Assembly (NCBI GenBank): GCA_038238185.1
Contig: JBBRXY010000009.1
Location: 1 to 64,000 of the forward strand
Source: DATAQC01 sp038238185
Lineage (GTDB): Bacteria; Actinomycetota; Acidimicrobiia; Acidimicrobiales; AC-14
Length of the DNA stretch: 64,000 bases
Direction: 5' to 3'
The notes beneath the pieces were generated by a model that did no database searches, was not told where the DNA came from, and saw only the letters and a program-made list of their open reading frames with translations. The position numbers and the translations under genes are program-made. Below, in pieces: positions 28,366 through 37,629 of this stretch (position 1 is its first letter; the number at the start of each line of letters is the position of its first letter).

Positions 28366-30425
28366 CGGTTGCTCCCGCTGGGCGTGGTGGTGGTGGCGTC
28401 GTCGGATGGGTCAGGTCTCGCTGCCCGTCGCCGGCGTTCACTCGGTTGGCCCAGGCCGAGGTGGTAGGGCACGAACGTCACATTGGCGTGGGGCAGGCGG
28501 GACACGGCGCGCGCGATGCGGTCGCTCGTGCGGTCGTGCAGGAGCCGGTGCCAGACCCGACGATGCTCCAGACGGGGGATGAGCACGGTGACCTCGGTGT
28601 CGCCGGTGGCGGAGACCTCGGCCACCACCTCCATCACCGACCGACTGATCCGGCGATCCGGACAGTCGACCAGTTCGAGGGGGAACCGGGACAGGCCCAG
28701 GCGGCGCCAGTCGTCTGCCAGGTGCTCGGCCTGGTGAGGGTCGGCGGCCACGTGTACGGCTCGGAGCTCATCGGGGGTGAGGGCGCGGGCGTACTGCATG
28801 GCCCGGGCGGCGCTGCGGTCGAGGCTGTTCACCAGCACGAGCACCACGTGGCGGCGCAGGATCCGTGCGCTGGCTGCCGTGCGGGCGTCGCCTTCGAGCT
28901 CGGTGGCCTCGGCCTCGTACTGGCGGTTGAGGCGCACCAGCAGCGCCACCATGATCGGGACCAGCACGATGATGACCCAGGCACCGAGGATGGCGCCCTT
29001 GGGCTTGAACTTGGTGATGGCGATGACCACGGCAACAACCAGGGACAGGAAAGCCCCCGTGGCGTTGATGAATAGGCCCCGCTTCCAACCCTCCTCCTTC
29101 TTGGTGATGTGGTGCTTGGCCATGCCGGCCTGGGAGAGAGTGAACGACGTGAACACGCCGATGGCGTAGAGCGGGATCAGGCGGTCGACCTTGGCCTGGG
29201 TGATGGCAACGAGGAACATCGATGCCGCCGCCAACGAGATGATCCCGTTGGAGAAGACCAGGCGGTGGCCCCGCTTGGTGAGCTGGCGGGGCATGAAGTC
29301 GTCGCCGGCGGCGAACGATGCCAGCCGGGGAAAGTCGGCGAAGCTGGTGTTGGCCGCCATGACCAGGATGAGCATGGTGCCGGCCTGCAGGCAGTAGAAG
29401 GCGATGCCGCCGAGGGCGCCCCCGCCGAACACCACCTTGGCGATCTGGGAGATGACCGTCGGCGTGCCCTTCTCGTAGGGCACCACGTGCATTCTCGCCG
29501 CGAGGATCGACAGGCCAAGGAACATCGTCCCGAGCGTCGCCCCCATGATCACGAGCGTGCTCCGGGCGTTCCTCCACTCCGGCACGCGGAAGGCAGTGAC
29601 TCCGTTGGAGATGGCCTCGACGCCGGTGACTGCCGCGCCGCCGGACGCGAAGGCCCGGAGGACGACGAACAGCGTGGCCCCCTGCAGCCACCCGTTTCCG
29701 GGCCGACCCAGCGGCATCATCCCGGGTTGGTCAATGGCCTGGACCGGGAGGTGGCCGAAGACGAGGCGCCCCAGGCCGACGGCGAGGAGGGCCACCATGG
29801 TCGCGATGAAGAAGTAGGTGGGAACGGCGAAGAGGCGACCCGACTCCTTCACCCCTCGCAGGTTCCCGTAGGCGATGATCATCACGAAGGTGATGGCGAT
29901 GGGTATGGCATAGCTGGCCAGGCTCGGGAAGGCCGAGATGAGAGCAGCGGCGCCGGCGGCGACCGACACGGCCACGGTGAGGACGTAGTCGGTGAGCAGG
30001 GACACGCCGGCAAACTGGGCGGGCAGAAGGCCGAAGTTGTCGCGGGTGACGACGTAGGCGCCGCCGGCGGTGGGGTAGGCCTTGATCGTCTGGCGGTAGG
30101 ACAGGATGAGAAAGGCCAGGACTACCAGCAAGACGATGGTGATGGGCATCACCAGGCTGAAGGCGGCGATGCCTACGAACTGCACCAGGTGGCGGAGGAT
30201 CTCCTCCGTTCCGTAGGCCACCGACGACAGGTTGTCGGACGCGAACACAGCCAGGGCGGTGGGCTTGCCGAGGCGCTCGTGGGCCAGGTCCTCGGTGTCG
30301 AGCGGCTGGCCCAGCAGCTTGGTCTTGACCCGGTCTCCGATGGTCTCGGGCAGGGCCTCACGACAGAAAGGGGGAATCGGACTGGGCGGGGTGAACTGAC
30401 CGGTGGGGGTCCTGGAATCGAGCAT
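28362..30425 (-). CDS. KimA-like APC-superfamily potassium permease, copy 1
   Basis: A 687-residue protein from the ATG at 30425. The permease region has LASDNLSSVAYGTEEILRHL-type opening residues, ILSYRQTIKAYPTAGGAYVV, LLTDYVLTVAVSVAAGAAAL and GVEAISNGVTAF. The soluble C-terminal part (about 520-670) is USP-like. This organisation matches KimA (YdaO), the high-affinity K+/H+ symporter of Bacillus that c-di-AMP inhibits. Its neighbours are potassium-related, which supports K+ rather than amino acids as substrate. It is divergent from the KdpD-like kinase. Confidence 0.8.
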   Translation of the reverse strand: MLDSRTPTGQFTPPSPIPPFCREALPETIGDRVKTKLLGQPLDTEDLAHERLGKPTALAVFASDNLSSVAYGTEEILRHLVQFVGIAAFSLVMPITIVLLVVLAFLILSYRQTIKAYPTAGGAYVVTRDNFGLLPAQFAGVSLLTDYVLTVAVSVAAGAAALISAFPSLASYAIPIAITFVMIIAYGNLRGVKESGRLFAVPTYFFIATMVALLAVGLGRLVFGHLPVQAIDQPGMMPLGRPGNGWLQGATLFVVLRAFASGGAAVTGVEAISNGVTAFRVPEWRNARSTLVIMGATLGTMFLGLSILAARMHVVPYEKGTPTVISQIAKVVFGGGALGGIAFYCLQAGTMLILVMAANTSFADFPRLASFAAGDDFMPRQLTKRGHRLVFSNGIISLAAASMFLVAITQAKVDRLIPLYAIGVFTSFTLSQAGMAKHHITKKEEGWKRGLFINATGAFLSLVVAVVIAITKFKPKGAILGAWVIIVLVPIMVALLVRLNRQYEAEATELEGDARTAASARILRRHVVLVLVNSLDRSAARAMQYARALTPDELRAVHVAADPHQAEHLADDWRRLGLSRFPLELVDCPDRRISRSVMEVVAEVSATGDTEVTVLIPRLEHRRVWHRLLHDRTSDRIARAVSRLPHANVTFVPYHLGLGQPSERRRRAARPDPSDDATTTTPSGSNR

Positions 30426-30578
30426 TGCCACAAGCACAGCCCACCGCCGCCTCAAGGGGCCGTCAACGCGTGCCCCAGACCGTAAAGATGGCGCAAGTAT
30501 CAGGTCGTGATCACGGACGGACGTGCCGCCGGGGCCCACAACCAGCTCGCGCGGTGCGATGGTGGGGGTACGTCAACA

Positions 30579-31718
30579 ATGACCGGTCTCGTTTTCGCAC
30601 GCAAGACGCCGTGGTTGGGCGCCGCCGTCGGTGTTGCCGTCGTGGGCGCGACGGTGGCAGCGTTGGCGCCGCTCGGGGCCGACGTGAGCCGCGCCACACC
30701 CGCGCTGGTGCTTGTCCTCGCCGTGGTGGGCGCCTGCCTCCTGGGTGGTGGACGAGCGGCCGTGACCGTGGCCGTGGTGGCCGCCGTCACCTACAACCTC
30801 GCATTCGTACCTCCGGTGTGGACCCTTAAGGTCAACGCCGGTGAGGACTGGGTGGCACTGGCCGTCTTCCTGGCCGTCGCCGTCTCGGTGGGCCTGCTCG
30901 TGGCCGGGGAGGCCGACCGGCGCCGGCGGGCCGAGCAGCGCGAGGCCGAGCTGCGCGCCCTGTACGCCGAGCTCGAGGCGGTCGCGGCCGAACGGGGCCG
31001 GCTGGCCGAGGAGGCAGCCCGGGTCACCCTCCTCGAAGACGTCGACGAGCAGCGGTCCGCACTGCTGCGCTCGGTGTCGCACGATCTGCGTACTCCGCTG
31101 GCGACCATCCGGGCCGTGGCCAGCGACTTGCGTGACGGGACCGTCTACGACGAGCCCACCCGTACCGAGCTCCTGGCCACCGTCTGCGACGAGGCCGAGC
31201 GCCTCGACCGACTGGTGGCCAACCTGCTCTCGCTGTCGCGCATCGAGGCCGGCGCGCTGCGCCCGGAGCGCCAGGCTGTCCCGTTCGATGAGCTCGTCAC
31301 CGATCGGGTCCGGCGCCTGTCCCGGATGTTCCGCCAGGTGCGTGTCGACGTGAGCCTGCCCGCCGACCAGTCCCTGGTCGACGGCGACTACAGCCAGCTC
31401 GACCAGGTGGTGACCAATCTCCTGGAGAACGCCGCCCGCCACGCTCCCCAGGGGTCCACCGTCCGCCTCGACGGCCGCAGGCGCGACGCCATGCTCGAGG
31501 TGCGGGTGAGCGACGAGGGCTCCGGCGTAGCCGAGTGGGAACGCAACCGGGTGTTCGAGGCATTCCGTCGTGGAGAGGGCAGCTCGTCGACCGGTGTCGG
31601 CCTGGCTATCTGCGCGGCCATCGTCGAGGCTCATGACGGGCAGATCTGGGTCGAGCACACCTCGGGCGGCGGAGCTACCTTCGTGTTCACCCTGCCGCTC
31701 AGGAAGATGGGCCCGTGA
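30579..31718 (+). CDS. KdpD-like sensor histidine kinase lacking the Usp/KdpD sensor region
   Basis: A 379-residue kinase from the ATG at 30579. A membrane block of DUF4118 type (about 10-105; ATPALVLVLAVVGACLLGGG) is followed by a coiled coil, then HisKA with His near residue 167 in RSVSHDLRTPLATIRAVASD, and a HATPase with QVVTNLLENAARHAP, DEGSGV and STGVGLAICAAIVEAHDG. It resembles the C-terminal half of KdpD; the cytoplasmic KdpD and Usp domains are missing. It overlaps the KdpE-like gene by 4 bases. No kdpFABC is in the window. Confidence 0.85.
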   Translation: MTGLVFARKTPWLGAAVGVAVVGATVAALAPLGADVSRATPALVLVLAVVGACLLGGGRAAVTVAVVAAVTYNLAFVPPVWTLKVNAGEDWVALAVFLAVAVSVGLLVAGEADRRRRAEQREAELRALYAELEAVAAERGRLAEEAARVTLLEDVDEQRSALLRSVSHDLRTPLATIRAVASDLRDGTVYDEPTRTELLATVCDEAERLDRLVANLLSLSRIEAGALRPERQAVPFDELVTDRVRRLSRMFRQVRVDVSLPADQSLVDGDYSQLDQVVTNLLENAARHAPQGSTVRLDGRRRDAMLEVRVSDEGSGVAEWERNRVFEAFRRGEGSSSTGVGLAICAAIVEAHDGQIWVEHTSGGGATFVFTLPLRKMGP

Positions 31719-32464
31719 CGTCCGCTCCGACGGTGCTGGTGGTCGACGACGAGCCGGCCATCCTGCGGGCGCTTCGCGCCGGCCTCGAGGCCCGCGGCTA
31801 CCGCGTCCGCACCGCCACCGACGGCCAGGGCGCCATCGACCTCGTGGCCCTGGAGGCACCCGACCTGGTCGTGCTCGATCTCGGGCTGCCCGACCTCGAC
31901 GGTGTCGACGTCTGCCGGCGCATCCGCGGATGGACCGACGTTCCCATCGTCGTGCTGTCGGCGGACGGCTCGGACCAACGGAAGGTCGTCGCCCTCGACG
32001 AGGGGGCCGACGACTACGTGACCAAGCCCTTCTCCATGGCCGAGCTCCTGGCGCGGGTCCGCGTCGCCCTACGTCACCGCCCCGCCTCGGAGGCCGGCAC
32101 TTCGTCCAGGCACGGAGCCGGACCGATCGACCAGTCCGTGCTCGAGGTGGGCGACCTGCGCGTCGATGTGGCTCGCCGTCATGTCGACGTCGGCGGACGC
32201 CGGGTCGAGCTCACGCCCAAGGAGTTCGCCTTCCTGGTGCTGCTGGCCCGCTGGCCGGGGCGGGTCCTCACCCACGGGGCCATCCTCGCCGACGTCTGGG
32301 GTCCGGGCTACGAGACAGAGACCCAGTACCTGCGCGTCTACGCCAGCCAGCTGCGCAAGAAGCTCGACGACGACCCCTCCCGTCCCCGGCTGGTGACCGA
32401 GCCCGGGGTGGGCTACCGCTTGGTGGACCCGTCGGAGTCCGGTGCCGGCGGTGGACCTGGGTAG
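31715..32464 (+). CDS. KdpE-like OmpR/PhoB-family response regulator
   Basis: A 249-residue regulator starting at a GTG that overlaps the kinase stop. The receiver (1-120) has VVDDEPAILRALR, the phospho-acceptor Asp near residue 54 in LVVLDLGLPDLDGVDV and DEGADDYVTKPFSMAELLAR. The winged helix (about 150-240) has LTPKEFAFLVLLARWPGRVL and TQYLRVYASQLRKKLDDD, both typical of KdpE. Its last 52 bases overlap the convergent permease gene. The flanking permeases are its likely targets. Confidence 0.9.
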   Translation: MTSAPTVLVVDDEPAILRALRAGLEARGYRVRTATDGQGAIDLVALEAPDLVVLDLGLPDLDGVDVCRRIRGWTDVPIVVLSADGSDQRKVVALDEGADDYVTKPFSMAELLARVRVALRHRPASEAGTSSRHGAGPIDQSVLEVGDLRVDVARRHVDVGGRRVELTPKEFAFLVLLARWPGRVLTHGAILADVWGPGYETETQYLRVYASQLRKKLDDDPSRPRLVTEPGVGYRLVDPSESGAGGGPG

Positions 32465-34335
32465 GACTCCTTGCTGTCGCCGGGTTTGTGCAGGTGGTAC
32501 GGCACCGAGGTCACGACGGTGCCCTCCCGGAACAGGAGCTTGGCCTTGAGCATCAGCGCGCTCTGGTTGTGGAGCAGCTGTTCGTACCACTTGCCCACCA
32601 CGAACTCGGGGATGACCACGGTGACGGTGTCGTTGTCCCAGCGGGCGTCGAGCTCGTCGATGTAGCGCTCGATGGGCCCGACCAGGTCGCGGTAGGGAGA
32701 GGGCACGATCTCGAGGGGGACGTCGATGCCCATGTCCTTCCACTGGCGTTCCAGGGCCAGGCGGTCCTCGTCCTCGTACGACACGTAGACCGCCACCAGG
32801 TGCTGGGGACGCAGCGACCGGGCGTAGGACAGCGCCTTGAGCACGCCGCGGTGGACCCGGCCCACGAGCACGACGACCGTGTGATTGATGGCCTCGGGGC
32901 GCACCGGCGCGCTCTCGACTGCGAGCGTGGCGGCGACACGGTCGTAATGACGCTTGATGGCCGTGAACAGGGCGATGATCGCCGGGACCACGATGATGGG
33001 CACCCATGCGCCCTGGGTGAACTTGGTGGTGGCGATGATGAGCAGGACGATGAACGTGGCCACCGACCCCACGGCGTTGATGGCGACGCCCCGCTGCCAG
33101 CCCGGTTCTTTGAGCCGGCGGTGATGCTGCACCATCCCTGCCTGACTCAGAGTGAACGCGGTGAACACACCCACCGCGTAGAGGGGGATGAGGGCATTGG
33201 TGAGGCCCCCGAAGGCGACCAGCAACGCGGCCGCAAGCACCGACAGGATGATGATGCCATTGGAGAACACCAAGCGGTCGCCCCGGCCCGACAGCTGCCG
33301 GGGCAGGTAGCCGTCGCGGGCGATCATCGACGACAGCAGGGGGAAACCGGCGTAAGCGGTGTTGGCGGCCAGGGTGAGGATGGCGGCGGTGGCGAACTGG
33401 AGGATGACGTAGAGGGGCCCACCTCCGTAGACGGCCTGGCCCATCTGCGAGATGACCGTCTCCTCGTGGCTGGGGAAGGGGTGGAGGTGGTGGGCCAGCA
33501 CCGACACCCCGAAGAACAGGGTGCCCAGGATCAACCCCATCCAGGTGATGGTGACGGCGGCGTTCTTCGCTTCGGGCTTGCGAAAGCCGGGGACGCCGTT
33601 GGAGATGGCCTCGACGCCGGTGAGCGCCACCGCTCCCGACGAGAAGCCCCGCAGCAGCAGGACCAGGGTCAGCGACCCCCCCGCTTCGAGGACGGCCGAC
33701 GACTTGGCCGGGTCGAACGGGATGGGGTCGATGCTGCCGAAGTAGGTCTGGAACAAGCCGTAGCCGACCAGGGCGGTGAGGCTGAAGATGTAGATGTAGG
33801 TGGGGATGGCGAAGACCGACCCCGACTCCTTGATGCCGCGCAGGTTGGCGACGGTGATCATGGCGATGAGGATCAGGCCGACCAGCACCCGTTTGCTCTC
33901 GAGCCCCCGGAACGCAGGCAGGGAGATGATGGCGGCTACCCCCGCGGAGATCGACACCGAGACGGTCAGCACGTAATCGACGAGGAGCGAAGCACCGGCG
34001 ACCAGCGACGCCTTGTCGCCGAGGTTCTCGCGGCTGACGATGTAGGACCCGCCACCGCTGGGATAGGCGAAGATCGTCTGGCGGTACGACGCCACCACGA
34101 GGGTGAGCAGGACGGCCACCACGATGGAGATGGGCACCAACCTGGACAGGCCCAGGGCCAGGCTGGACGGGGCCAAGGCCACCACGAACAGGATTTCCTC
34201 GGTGGCATAGGCCGTCGACGAGATGGCGTCGGAGGAGAACGTGGCCAGGGCGATGAGCTTGCGCAACCGCTGGTGATCCTGCTGATCGGAGGGAATGGGC
34301 CGACCCACCAGCAGACGCTTGAACAACGACGACAT
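32413..34335 (-). CDS. KimA-like APC-superfamily potassium permease, copy 2
   Basis: A 640-residue paralogue of the permease at 28362..30425, with TFSSDAISSTAYATEEILFV, ASYRQTIFAYPSGGGSYIV, LLVDYVLTVSVSISAGVAAI and GVEAISNGVPGFRKPEA, and a C-terminal soluble domain (about 470-620; NHTVVVLVGRVHRGVLKALS). The conserved core fits KimA-type K+ uptake. It is divergent from the TrkA-like pair, 77 bases away, which may include shared control. Its 3' end overlaps the KdpE-like gene. Confidence 0.82.
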   Translation of the reverse strand: MSSLFKRLLVGRPIPSDQQDHQRLRKLIALATFSSDAISSTAYATEEILFVVALAPSSLALGLSRLVPISIVVAVLLTLVVASYRQTIFAYPSGGGSYIVSRENLGDKASLVAGASLLVDYVLTVSVSISAGVAAIISLPAFRGLESKRVLVGLILIAMITVANLRGIKESGSVFAIPTYIYIFSLTALVGYGLFQTYFGSIDPIPFDPAKSSAVLEAGGSLTLVLLLRGFSSGAVALTGVEAISNGVPGFRKPEAKNAAVTITWMGLILGTLFFGVSVLAHHLHPFPSHEETVISQMGQAVYGGGPLYVILQFATAAILTLAANTAYAGFPLLSSMIARDGYLPRQLSGRGDRLVFSNGIIILSVLAAALLVAFGGLTNALIPLYAVGVFTAFTLSQAGMVQHHRRLKEPGWQRGVAINAVGSVATFIVLLIIATTKFTQGAWVPIIVVPAIIALFTAIKRHYDRVAATLAVESAPVRPEAINHTVVVLVGRVHRGVLKALSYARSLRPQHLVAVYVSYEDEDRLALERQWKDMGIDVPLEIVPSPYRDLVGPIERYIDELDARWDNDTVTVVIPEFVVGKWYEQLLHNQSALMLKAKLLFREGTVVTSVPYHLHKPGDSKESYPGPPPAPDSDGSTKR

Positions 34336-34412
34336 GAGGACGCACGCTAGCCCCGGCGAACAGTGCCCTCAGGAGTTGTGTCACGGTCCCGCGGCGTGTT
34401 GGATGGTGCGCC

Positions 34413-35066
34413 ATGCACGTCGTCGTCGTGGGCTGTGGGCGGGTGGGATCCGAGCTGGCCAACGCGCTCGAGCTCGACGGCCACAGCGTCTCGATCATCG
34501 ACAAGAACCGGTACGCCTTCCGCCGCCTGCCCGACAGTTTCGCGGGCAAGGCGATCGTCGGTTTCGGGTTCGACCGCTCCCATCTCGAAGATGCGGGGGT
34601 CAAGGAGGCCGACGCGCTGGCGGCCGTGACCAATGGCGACAACACCAACATCCTCACCGCCCGGATCGCCCGGGAGACCTACGAGATCCGCAACGTGGTG
34701 GCCCGTATCTACGACCCCCGCCGGGCTGCCATCTACCAGCGCCTCGGCATCCCCACGGTGGCCACGGTCGCCTGGACCACCGACCAAGTGCTGCGACGCC
34801 TACTACCGGCTCGCTCGGTGACCGAGTGGAGCGACGCCACCGGCACGTTGAGCATCATCGAGTACCCCCTCCCCGACGCCTGGGCGGGCCACAAGCTGGT
34901 CGAGCTGGCCGAGGGCGACCGCTTCCGCCTGGTTGGCCTCACCCGGGGTGGAGATGCCCGCGTGGTCGGCCACGAGGCCGTCGGCCAAGAGGGCGACACT
35001 CTCCATCTCATCGTGCACCGTGACGCCATCGAGGACCTCGAGGCACGACTGGAGGGCCGACCGTGA
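34413..35066 (+). CDS. TrkA-family potassium regulator (CeoB-like)
   Basis: A 217-residue protein with an RCK_N Rossmann domain (MHVVVVGCGRVGSELANALE, then the acidic strand-end VSIIDKN) and an RCK_C domain (about 140-215, KLVELAEGDRFRLVGLTRGG). Such proteins bind NAD(H) or nucleotides and gate potassium transporters. In mycobacteria, ceoB and ceoC lie beside a KimA-like permease gene, and the same arrangement is seen here. The stop overlaps the start of the next gene. Confidence 0.88.
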   Translation: MHVVVVGCGRVGSELANALELDGHSVSIIDKNRYAFRRLPDSFAGKAIVGFGFDRSHLEDAGVKEADALAAVTNGDNTNILTARIARETYEIRNVVARIYDPRRAAIYQRLGIPTVATVAWTTDQVLRRLLPARSVTEWSDATGTLSIIEYPLPDAWAGHKLVELAEGDRFRLVGLTRGGDARVVGHEAVGQEGDTLHLIVHRDAIEDLEARLEGRP

Positions 35067-35740
35067 AGGTGGCCATCGCCGGCGCCGGCAACGTGGGCGT
35101 GTACATCGCCGCCGACCTGCGCGAGAACGGCCACGAGGTGATGCTCATCGAGCAGGACCCCGACCTGGTGGCCGTGCTGCGCCCCCGGCTCGACGTGCGC
35201 TGGTTCATCGCCGACGCCTGCGAGCCCGACAGCCTCCGGGCCGCCGGGTTCGACGAGATGGACGTGGTCGTGGCCGCCACCGGAGACGACGAGGACAATC
35301 TGGTCATCTCCCTTCTGTCGAAGCAGGAGTTCGCCGTTCCCAGAGTGGTGGCCCGGGTCAACCACCCCGACAACCAGTGGCTGTTCAACGAGTCGTGGGG
35401 AGTCGACGTCTCGGTATCGACGCCACACCTGCTGACGGCGCTGGTGGAGGAGGCCGTGCAGGTCGGTTCTCTGGTCCGCCTCCTGCAGTTCCAGGATGCC
35501 AATCTGGTCGAGGTCACCCTGGCCGCCGACTCGCCGGCGGTCGGGGTTTGCCTCAGCGATCTGGGCGTGCCGCGCGACGCCACCGTCGTCGCCGTCATCC
35601 GGGAGCGTCACGTGGTCGTGCCTCGAGGCGAGACCATGATGCAGGCGGCCGACGAGGTCCTCTTGCTCGTGAGCCCCGAGTCGGTCGACCAGGTGAAGGC
35701 GCTGCTGGTCGGCCCCGGAGGGCCGACGCCACTCGGTTAG
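35063..35740 (+). CDS. TrkA-family potassium regulator (CeoC-like)
   Basis: A 225-residue partner of the preceding gene, starting at a GTG that overlaps its stop. The RCK_N domain has MKVAIAGAGNVGVYIAADLR and VMLIEQDPDLV, and the C-terminal half is an RCK_C domain (EVTLAADSPAVGVCLSDLG). Together the two likely form the cytoplasmic gating ring for a nearby permease. Its last bases (TTAG) are shared with the stop of the convergent small membrane gene. Confidence 0.88.
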   Translation: MKVAIAGAGNVGVYIAADLRENGHEVMLIEQDPDLVAVLRPRLDVRWFIADACEPDSLRAAGFDEMDVVVAATGDDEDNLVISLLSKQEFAVPRVVARVNHPDNQWLFNESWGVDVSVSTPHLLTALVEEAVQVGSLVRLLQFQDANLVEVTLAADSPAVGVCLSDLGVPRDATVVAVIRERHVVVPRGETMMQAADEVLLLVSPESVDQVKALLVGPGGPTPLG

Positions 35741-35940
35741 TTCAGGACGACGAGGGAGATGATCGCCACCACGGCCACGAGGATGACCACCGCGCCGACG
35801 ATCCGGGCGGTCACGCTCCCGGGCGTGAGCCCGATGTTCTCCTCGACCGCGGCCCGTTCCTCGCGCATCTCGCGCTGGGGGTCCGAACCAACCTTCGGCA
35901 GGTGTTCCCGACCCTTGTGCTTCTCTCCCGAGCTGCCCAT
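35737..35940 (-). CDS. Small tail-anchored membrane protein
   Basis: A 67-residue protein with a charged N-terminal half (EKHKGREHLPKVGSDPQREM) and a C-terminal helix (IVGAVVILVAVVAIISLVVL) ending at LN, so it is anchored by its tail. It is divergent from the YbjQ-family gene by about 50 bases and its stop overlaps that of the CeoC-like gene. Its function is not known. Confidence 0.6.
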   Translation of the reverse strand: MGSSGEKHKGREHLPKVGSDPQREMREERAAVEENIGLTPGSVTARIVGAVVILVAVVAIISLVVLN

Positions 35941-35987
35941 TACGGGTAGCGTACCCGCCCGCGCCCGAGCCGATATCGTCCGGGGAC

Positions 35988-36335
35988 ATGACCAACGATT
36001 CCGTCAACGAGATCCCGATCTCGACCACGTTCGATCTTCCCGGCTACACCGTCGACCAGACACTGGGGCTCTGTTGGGGGATCATCGTGCGTAGCGTGGG
36101 CACGATCAAGGGGATCAGCGGTTCGTTCCGATCGCTGCGGGCGGGCGAGGTGCCGCAGTACACCGAGGTGGTCTCCGAGGCCCGGCACACGGCGATGGAG
36201 CGCCTCATCGAGCACGCCAAGCAGTTGGGTGGCAACGCCGTGCTCGGCGTACGCTTCGATTCCTCCGACGTGGGGGAGAGCCTGGCCGAGATCGTCGCCT
36301 ACGGCACTGCCGCCGTCGTGCGCCCTACCGGCTGA
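35988..36335 (+). CDS. YbjQ/UPF0145-family protein
   Basis: A 115-residue protein of the YbjQ family, beginning PISTTFDLPGYTVDQTLG and containing GIIVRSVGTIKGISGSF, EARHTAMERLIEHAKQLGGN and AVLGVRFDSSDV, all diagnostic. Family members form pentameric rings and have been called putative heavy-metal-binding proteins, but no function is firmly assigned. Length is normal. The stop is 12 bases from the convergent OB-fold gene. Confidence 0.88.
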   Translation: MTNDSVNEIPISTTFDLPGYTVDQTLGLCWGIIVRSVGTIKGISGSFRSLRAGEVPQYTEVVSEARHTAMERLIEHAKQLGGNAVLGVRFDSSDVGESLAEIVAYGTAAVVRPTG

Positions 36336-36347
36336 GGCACGTCGGAT

Positions 36348-36713
36348 CTAGAGCAACTCGTAGCGGGGGTTGTAGAGGAACAGGCGGCGTCCCTGGCTGC
36401 CTGGGTTGACCCGTCCGCTCACCACGATCCTGCGGCCCGGGCAGACACCGGCGATCTGGCGCCGACCCATCCAGACGGCGACGAGGGAACCGCTGCCGTC
36501 CGTGATGGTGGCCTCCAACGAGGGCGACCCGGCGCGGGGGACGATCCGCAGGGCGCAGATCTCGCCCACCACAGCGACCTCTTGGCGGGCGTGAGCGTCG
36601 CCGATGGCCGTCATCCCCGCCTGGCCCGTGCAGAACTCGCGTAGCCGGGTGATGTCGAGCTCCGACGAGGTGGTCCGCAACTTCTTCAGGAGACGCTTCA
36701 ACGTGAGCGGCAT
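36348..36713 (-). CDS. OB-fold nucleic-acid-binding-like protein, copy 2
   Basis: A 121-residue protein with an OB-fold core: EVAVVGEICALRIVPRAGSP, LEATITDGSGSLVAVWMGRR and GRRIVVSGRVNPGSQGRRLF. Its N-terminus (LTLKRLLKKLRTTSSELDIT) differs from copy 1 at 28015..28365, but the C-termini are clearly related. The two copies flank the potassium region. It follows the RsbW-type gene by 9 bases on the same strand. Confidence 0.78.
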   Translation of the reverse strand: MPLTLKRLLKKLRTTSSELDITRLREFCTGQAGMTAIGDAHARQEVAVVGEICALRIVPRAGSPSLEATITDGSGSLVAVWMGRRQIAGVCPGRRIVVSGRVNPGSQGRRLFLYNPRYELL

Positions 36714-36722
36714 GGGCGATCC

Positions 36723-37166
36723 TCAGTCGACGATGTCGTCGGCGGCATGCAACATCACCAGGCGCACCGCCGTTCCCCCTTGTGACGAAGTGATCTCGAC
36801 CTCGTCGACGAGGGCCCGGATCAGGGGGATCCCGAGTCCCCGTTCGAACTTGAGCCGGTCGGGATCGGTGACCGGCGGGTGATCGGGGAGCCGGGAAGGG
36901 TCGAAACCCGAGCCGCGATCTTCGATGCTGACCTCCAGGCCCCGGTCGTCGGCCCGGCAGCTGAGTCGTACGCGCTCGGCGGTGTCGATGGCGCCATGGG
37001 CCTCGATGGCGTTGGTGCAGGCTTCGGACACCGCCAGCTTGAGGTCGTCGACCCGCTCGTCGGCCAGTTGGATGTCGGTAGCGGCCATGGCCGAGACGAC
37101 CAGGCGGGCCAGGGCGACGAACTCCGCTCGGGCCGGGATCTCCAGGGCTACGACGTCGGCGGCCAT
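36723..37166 (-). CDS. Anti-sigma regulatory factor (RsbW-type kinase)
   Basis: A 147-residue HATPase_c protein: VDDLKLAVSEACTNAIEAHG is the N box, and EVSIEDRGSGFDPS and LKFERGLGIPLIRALVDEVE are the G boxes. RsbW-like proteins bind and inactivate an alternative sigma factor and phosphorylate an STAS antagonist. An STAS protein is encoded 52 bases upstream on the same strand, so the two are the expected partner-switch pair. No matching sigma factor is in this cluster. Confidence 0.88.
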   Translation of the reverse strand: MAADVVALEIPARAEFVALARLVVSAMAATDIQLADERVDDLKLAVSEACTNAIEAHGAIDTAERVRLSCRADDRGLEVSIEDRGSGFDPSRLPDHPPVTDPDRLKFERGLGIPLIRALVDEVEITSSQGGTAVRLVMLHAADDIVD

Positions 37167-37218
37167 GCGATCCTCAGGGCGTCGGCTTCTTGGGAATGCT
37201 CGGACGCCTCCCCGGGAC

Positions 37219-37557
37219 TCAGGAGTCGGCGGTCGCCTCGTCGACCGACGTGTGGATGGCGAACACCTTGGTCAGCCCGGTGATCTCGAACACCTTCAGG
37301 ATGCGGCTCTGGTTGCACACGAGAACGAGGTCGCCGTCGTGGCTGCGCAGACGCTTGAGTCCACCGACGAGAACGCCCAGGCCGGTGGAGTCGAGGAACT
37401 CGACACCGTCGAGGTCGACGACGATCTGGTGCTTGCCCTCGGTCACGAGCTCGATGAGCCGTTCCCGGAATTTAGGGGCGGTATAGACGTCGACCTCACC
37501 GTGGACGCTGAGCACCGTGTACTTGCCCTGTTCCTTGACGTTGAGGCCAAGATCCAT
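37219..37557 (-). CDS. Anti-anti-sigma factor (STAS domain)
   Basis: A 112-residue STAS-domain protein similar to SpoIIAA/RsbV. The central motif VVDLDGVEFLDSTGLGVLVG contains the serine that RsbW-type kinases phosphorylate (about residue 58). When unphosphorylated it would release the sigma factor from the adjacent kinase. Length is normal for the family. Confidence 0.9.
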   Translation of the reverse strand: MDLGLNVKEQGKYTVLSVHGEVDVYTAPKFRERLIELVTEGKHQIVVDLDGVEFLDSTGLGVLVGGLKRLRSHDGDLVLVCNQSRILKVFEITGLTKVFAIHTSVDEATADS

Positions 37558-37629
37558 CCCGTTTCTCCTATCTCTCCGGTTGCAAAGCTACCAAGTCCAC
37601 GTGACTGGGTAGGACGTCTCTGGTCTCGT

